DNA of 64,000 nt, from assembly GCA_037968815.1 (NCBI GenBank), contig JBBKWF010000002.1, positions 62,001 through 126,000 on the forward strand, in the 5' to 3' direction. Shown here one piece after another: positions 60,821 to 64,000 of the stretch. A program made the translations under genes and the position numbers. How positions within the stretch are numbered: position 1 is the first letter of the stretch; the number at the start of each line of letters is the position of its first letter. The notes below the pieces were generated by a model. It was not told where the DNA came from. It did no database searches and was given only the letters and a program-made list of their open reading frames with translations. The stretch is from Pseudopedobacter sp037968815 (lineage in GTDB: Bacteria > Bacteroidota > Bacteroidia > Sphingobacteriales > Sphingobacteriaceae).

Positions 60821-61489
60821 ATGACTTTTCATAAAGAAGGATATACCTCATTAGCGCTTTGCGTTTTATTTATCGCAATTACCAACGTACTTATCAAATA
60901 TTACATTCCGGATGTAACATGGTTTGTATGGCTGTGGTATGGCGTTTCGTTATTTTTGTTTATCACGATAGTTCAGTTTTTTAGAAGCCCAAGCAGAACT
61001 TTAACTATTAATGAAAGACATATTATTTGCCCAGCAGATGGCAAAGTAGTAGTAATTGAAGAAACTGAAGAAGGTGAATATTTCAAAGATAAACGCGTTC
61101 AACTTTCTGTTTTTATGTCTCCAGTAAACGTTCATGTTAACAGAAACCCAATTAGTGGAATTGTAAAATATTTCAAGTATCACCCGGGCAAGTATTTGGT
61201 AGCTTGGGATCCTAAATCATCTACCGAAAATGAAAGAACTACAACGGTTGTAGCTCATGAAAAAGGTTTTGAGATATTATATCGTCAGATTGCTGGTGCT
61301 TTGGCTCGTAGAATTGTTTGGTACTTAAAAGAAGGTGGCCAAGTAGAGCAAGCAGAGCAGTTTGGTTTCATAAAATTTGGATCTCGCGTTGATGTATTCT
61401 TGCCTTTAGGTACAAAAATCAATGTTAATTTGAACGAGGTTGTAAAAGGCGGTGTTACCGTTTTAGCTACTTTGCCTAATAAAGTTTAA
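60821..61489 (+). CDS. psd: Phosphatidylserine decarboxylase family protein
   Basis: A 222-residue short-form decarboxylase that makes phosphatidylethanolamine. Two N-terminal helices (about 10-50) precede RSPSRTL, CPADGKVVVIEE, SVFMSPVNVHVNRNP and AGALARRIVW. The self-cleavage site that forms the pyruvoyl group is Gly187-Ser188 in KFGSRVD. The short Bacteroidetes form lacks the N-terminal extension of E. coli Psd. It follows cdsA by 24 bp and ends at a bidirectional terminator. Confidence 0.94.
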   Translation: MTFHKEGYTSLALCVLFIAITNVLIKYYIPDVTWFVWLWYGVSLFLFITIVQFFRSPSRTLTINERHIICPADGKVVVIEETEEGEYFKDKRVQLSVFMSPVNVHVNRNPISGIVKYFKYHPGKYLVAWDPKSSTENERTTTVVAHEKGFEILYRQIAGALARRIVWYLKEGGQVEQAEQFGFIKFGSRVDVFLPLGTKINVNLNEVVKGGVTVLATLPNKV

Positions 61490-61527
61490 GCTCTTTTTTT
61501 CAGAATACAGACGCAAAAAAGTACAAA

Positions 61528-61563
61528 AAAAGCCTAACAGATTTCAAAATCTGTTAGGCTTTT
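61528..61563. terminator. Bidirectional terminator between psd and the zinc protease gene
   Basis: Arms AAAAGCCTAACAGATTT and AAATCTGTTAGGCTTTT are exact reverse complements around CA, giving a stem of up to 17 bp with T-rich ends on either strand. It lies between convergent genes. Confidence 0.9.
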
Positions 61564-61573
61564 ATATTTCAAT

Positions 61574-62422
61574 TTATCTCAACCCAGAAAAGGTATCTCC
61601 GTCATTTACGTTTCCAGAATTGTAGCCTTTCATAAACCAGTGCATTCTTTGTTTTGAACTGCCATGTGTAAAAGCATCTGGCACTATACGACCTTGAGAT
61701 TTTTGTTGAATAGCATCGTCGCCAACAGCTTGTGCAGCACTCATAGCTTCTTCAATATCGCCATTTTCTAAATACTGCTTATTGTAATGTGCAAAAATAC
61801 CAGCATAAAAATCGGCCTGTAACTCTAGCGCTACAGATAATTTATTCGCTTCTTTCTCGCTTAAGCCACTTTGCAGTTTACGTACTTTTGCAGAAGTCCC
61901 TAACAAAGTTTGAATATGATGCCCCACTTCATGGGCGATAACGTAAGCCGTAGCAAAATCACCTCCTTTCGCACCAAACCTGGTTTTTAACTCTTCCATA
62001 AATGAAAGGTCAATATATACTTTTTGGTCTGCTGGGCAGTAAAATGGCCCAACAGCAGATGAAGCGCCGCCACATTCCGTTTGAACGCCATCAGTAAACA
62101 AAACCATTTTCGGCTGTTGATAGCTGGAACCTTCATCGGTAAATATTTTCCCCCAAACATCCTCAGTATCTGCAAAAACAACAGATACAAATTCACCTTG
62201 TCTTATTTCAGCCTCCGATAGCTCTCTTTGTTCTCCGCCACCACCGCTTTGTACTATTTGGTTTTGGATTTGGTTTAAAACCTGAGCGCTATCGCCACCT
62301 AAAAACATTTGGGCAACTAAAAAAATGACTCCAATAATCCCTCCGCCAACTGCTATTTTTCCACCCGACAAACCTCTGCGGTCTTCAACATTACTGCTAC
62401 CGCGTCTTCCTAACCATTTCAT
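61574..62422 (-). CDS. Neutral zinc metallopeptidase, YpfJ type
   Basis: A 282-residue protein of the putative neutral zinc metallopeptidase family (PF04228). After a short N-terminus (MKWLGRRGSSNVEDRRG) there is one membrane helix (about 24-42), a Gly/Gln linker, then the catalytic domain with HEVGH at residues 164-168 (HExxH) and LELQADFYAGIF, which supplies the third zinc ligand region. E. coli YpfJ has the same layout. Predicted periplasmic or membrane-anchored; substrate unknown. The C-terminal MHWFMKGYNSG ending is conserved. Confidence 0.92.
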   Translation of the reverse strand: MKWLGRRGSSNVEDRRGLSGGKIAVGGGIIGVIFLVAQMFLGGDSAQVLNQIQNQIVQSGGGGEQRELSEAEIRQGEFVSVVFADTEDVWGKIFTDEGSSYQQPKMVLFTDGVQTECGGASSAVGPFYCPADQKVYIDLSFMEELKTRFGAKGGDFATAYVIAHEVGHHIQTLLGTSAKVRKLQSGLSEKEANKLSVALELQADFYAGIFAHYNKQYLENGDIEEAMSAAQAVGDDAIQQKSQGRIVPDAFTHGSSKQRMHWFMKGYNSGNVNDGDTFSGLR

Positions 62423-62484
62423 ATAATTATTTTAGCGTTTGGTTAGCGTCAAACAAAAATACAACCAAGTTTTTGTTTTAAAAC

Positions 62485-62817
62485 TTAAGCGGTTTGATCA
62501 TCGGTGGTAGCGTCTGGTGCATTAGTAGCAACAGACTTTATGCCGTTCTCCATTGATGCGCTGCTTTCGTACATTTCGCTAGTTCCTATTATCTGACCAT
62601 TAGTAGCTTTCAAATTGAAATACCACTTGCCATTTTTTGATTCTTTTCTGTCAAACTTAGCATCATCTTGTGAATTCTTTTTTACAGACTCAATACCATT
62701 AACACAGCTGGCTTTTTGTTTGTAGCCCTCACTCCCTAAAATTTCTTGTCCGTTTCCAGCTTTTAAGCTAAACTGATACTCGTCGTTTTTTCTTAGTGTA
62801 ATTACAAATTTTCCCAT
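62485..62817 (-). CDS. YegP/DUF1508 protein, two tandem repeats
   Basis: A 110-residue protein with two copies of the DUF1508 unit: residues about 2-50 (FVITLRKNDEYQFSLKAGNGQEILGSEGY) and 51-101 (KNGKWYFNLKATNGQIIGTSEMY). Each forms a small beta-rich module as in YegP. Often stress-responsive and widespread; function unknown. The last residues are acidic and Thr-rich (NAPDATTDDQTA). It is upstream of the zinc protease on the same strand (62-bp gap) and divergent from the next gene. Confidence 0.92.
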   Translation of the reverse strand: MGKFVITLRKNDEYQFSLKAGNGQEILGSEGYKQKASCVNGIESVKKNSQDDAKFDRKESKNGKWYFNLKATNGQIIGTSEMYESSASMENGIKSVATNAPDATTDDQTA

Positions 62818-62990
62818 ATTATTATCTTTAATGTTAAACTCTTAATATAGTGATTTTTCTTTTTCATATCCCCACAAAAAGAAATTTTAGTTGAACCTGG
62901 GTATATAGAAAAAAGTACACCTCCTGTTAAATTTTACTTAGCAATAGCCACTAATGACCTTTTAATGAACATATAACTATCTAAAAAAAT

Positions 62991-62998
62991 TATATTTG
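62991..62998 (+). promoter_or_regulatory. Putative promoter giving a leaderless mRNA
   Basis: TATATTTG, exact TAnnTTTG match, with the ATG at 63003 only 5 bp after it; the transcript would start at the initiation codon. No -33 TTTG is seen. Confidence 0.5.
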
Positions 62999-63002
62999 AA
63001 GT

Positions 63003-63767
63003 ATGAAAAAAATAATCACTTTTATTTTACTAGCCGTTACTATTAACGCTAACGCACAAGTAAAATCAGCATTTGTGCAACAAGTTGAAAAAGCGTTCTC
63101 AACCAATAAATTCCATAATAATGATTTGGTGTCTTTTGATATCGCTTTAAAATTTAATGGAAAAACCACTTTAAAAGGCCAAGTGATTTCCGCAACTAAT
63201 TCAAGTGCTATAAAACTGATTAAGGAGGATGGAACTATAGTGGTTTTTGATGGCAAACAAGTTTGGATAAACTCAAACACAGGAAAAAACAATACCAGAG
63301 CGAGGTTTGATGTTTTTACATGGCAATATTTTTTTATGGCTCCGTTTAAAATGTCTGATGGTGGTACAAAATGGACAGATTTAGGCGAACAAAAATATTT
63401 AAATGACGAAAAATTAGAAGCTGCACAACTTTCTTTTGAAAGCGGAACTGGTGATGCTTCTGGAGATTACTACGTAGTTTATAAGGATAAAAACTCATTA
63501 ATTAAGGCGATGGGTTACATTGTAACTTTTGGAGGTAAAAGTTTAGCAGAAGCAGAAAAAAACGCACACGCCATAGTGTACAATAATTATAAAAAAATTG
63601 ACGGAGTTTATTTTGCTCAAAACTGGAATTTCCATAACTGGAATAAAAAGTCGGGTTTGACTAATAAAATTGGAGAAGCCAACATTAGCAACATCAAGTT
63701 TATGAAAAAAGGAACTGTTGATTTTACAAAACCTGTTGAGGGAGTGGGAGTAACGCTAAATAATTAA
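63003..63767 (+). CDS. Secreted protein of unknown function (possibly DUF6503-like)
   Basis: A 254-residue exported protein with a signal peptide (MKKIITFILLAVTINANAQ). The mature part shows VSFDIALKFNGKTTLKGQVISAT, VVFDGKQVWINSN, FDVFTWQYFFMAPFKMSDGG and KKIDGVYFAQNWNFHNW. This pattern of alternating strands suggests a LolA/LppX-like curved sheet. I recall similar Bacteroidetes proteins under DUF6503, but cannot confirm. Stands alone between the YegP gene and a convergent membrane-protein gene. Confidence 0.7.
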   Translation: MKKIITFILLAVTINANAQVKSAFVQQVEKAFSTNKFHNNDLVSFDIALKFNGKTTLKGQVISATNSSAIKLIKEDGTIVVFDGKQVWINSNTGKNNTRARFDVFTWQYFFMAPFKMSDGGTKWTDLGEQKYLNDEKLEAAQLSFESGTGDASGDYYVVYKDKNSLIKAMGYIVTFGGKSLAEAEKNAHAIVYNNYKKIDGVYFAQNWNFHNWNKKSGLTNKIGEANISNIKFMKKGTVDFTKPVEGVGVTLNN

Positions 63768-63776
63768 AGCTTTGAT

Positions 63777-63815
63777 CTTCATATTACACCGCTCTATGGG
63801 AGGAATAATATGAAG
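63777..63815. terminator. Hairpin between convergent genes, possible terminator
   Basis: CTTCATATTA at 63777-63786 pairs exactly with TAATATGAAG at 63806-63815; 19-nt loop. T-runs are weak on both sides, so termination is plausible, not certain. Confidence 0.5.
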
Positions 63816-63836
63816 ACTTTATATTTTGGATGTAGT

Positions 63837-64000
63837 CTATTTCGGTGTCTGTTTTTTCCTTTTAAAATACTTAAAGAATCTGCTACCAGTTGGATAACGT
63901 CTTTTACTGGTGATGTTGTTAAAAATAAAAGCGGTAATTAACAAAATAAGCGACCCAGAAAGTACAGGCGACAGTACATACAAATAACCCAAGTGCTTTA
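63837..64000 (-). CDS. HPP-family integral membrane protein, C-terminal part
   Basis: On the minus strand an open frame runs from the window edge to a TAG at 63839-63837, giving 53 residues: KHLGYLYVLSPVLSGSLILL, then ITAFIFNNITSKRRYP and a basic tail. The SPVLSG..L helix followed by NN and RRYP is the ending of HPP-family proteins (PF04982), which have about four helices and a HPP motif earlier. Some family members are linked to nitrite transport in plastids; the bacterial function is unclear. The start lies outside the window. Confidence 0.72.
   Translation of the reverse strand, partial: KHLGYLYVLSPVLSGSLILLITAFIFNNITSKRRYPTGSRFFKYFKRKKQTPK

Noticed and set aside
1..64000. CRISPR arrays, tRNA, rRNA, insertion sequences or prophage genes
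   Set aside because: Scanning the spacers I saw no regularly spaced repeats, no tRNA-like cloverleaf and no transposase or integrase frame.

Overview
The window looks like the chromosome of a soil or freshwater Bacteroidetes bacterium, most likely Sphingobacteriaceae (Pedobacter-like). The basis is AT-rich DNA, absence of Shine-Dalgarno sites, several TAnnTTTG promoter elements, an ExbB-ExbD-ExbD-TonB-PstS-TPR operon, a CzcA transporter fused to its outer-membrane channel, and DUF1080/TIM-barrel sugar genes. The taxonomic call is inference; no rRNA or tRNA gene is visible.

Layout. 1-3294 (+): end of a DUF1080 hydrolase, an MFS nucleoside-permease-type transporter and two exported TIM-barrel isomerases, probably a keto-sugar catabolic cluster. 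3402-4655 (-): metK, preceded by what reads as a SAM-II riboswitch. 4856-6099 (+): lipid kinase and a SUI1/YciH protein. 6530-12309 (+): TonB energy-transduction operon. 12470-13525: glutaminyl cyclase. 13644-19676: heavy-metal RND efflux. 19936-25533: pyrH, frr, an ABC exporter, a small PLDc_N protein and dxs.

25537-56579 (-): about 31 kb of cell-surface polysaccharide genes, all on one strand. In transcription order: rmlA, gmd, wza, wzz, a TviB/WbpA-type dehydrogenase, wbpE/D/B-like genes, wzx, wzy, two GT4 genes, a wbuX-wbuY-wbuZ amidotransferase set, fnlA, a cupin, fnlB, fnlC, a wbuB-like GT, a WbpV-like reductase, a PIG-L deacetylase, a phosphoglycosyl transferase, a formyltransferase, a WbpM/FlaA1-type dehydratase, an outer-membrane barrel protein and a last GT4. 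This predicts a Wzx/Wzy polysaccharide built from at least three unusual amino sugars: L-FucNAc amidinated to L-FucNAm, a 2,3-diacetamido uronic acid, and an initiating 6-deoxy-HexNAc of QuiNAc type that may be deacetylated and N-formylated.

56632-64000: housekeeping and envelope genes on both strands: DUF3109, apaG, dus, a CPBP protease, DUF2007, cdsA, psd, a YpfJ-type zinc protease, YegP, a secreted protein of unknown function, and the end of an HPP-family membrane protein.

The most useful non-coding observations are the SAM-II-like leader of metK, a terminator-like hairpin inside the gene following tonB, two apparently leaderless promoters, and clear bidirectional terminators between convergent genes. 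I saw no CRISPR array, insertion sequence, tRNA or rRNA.
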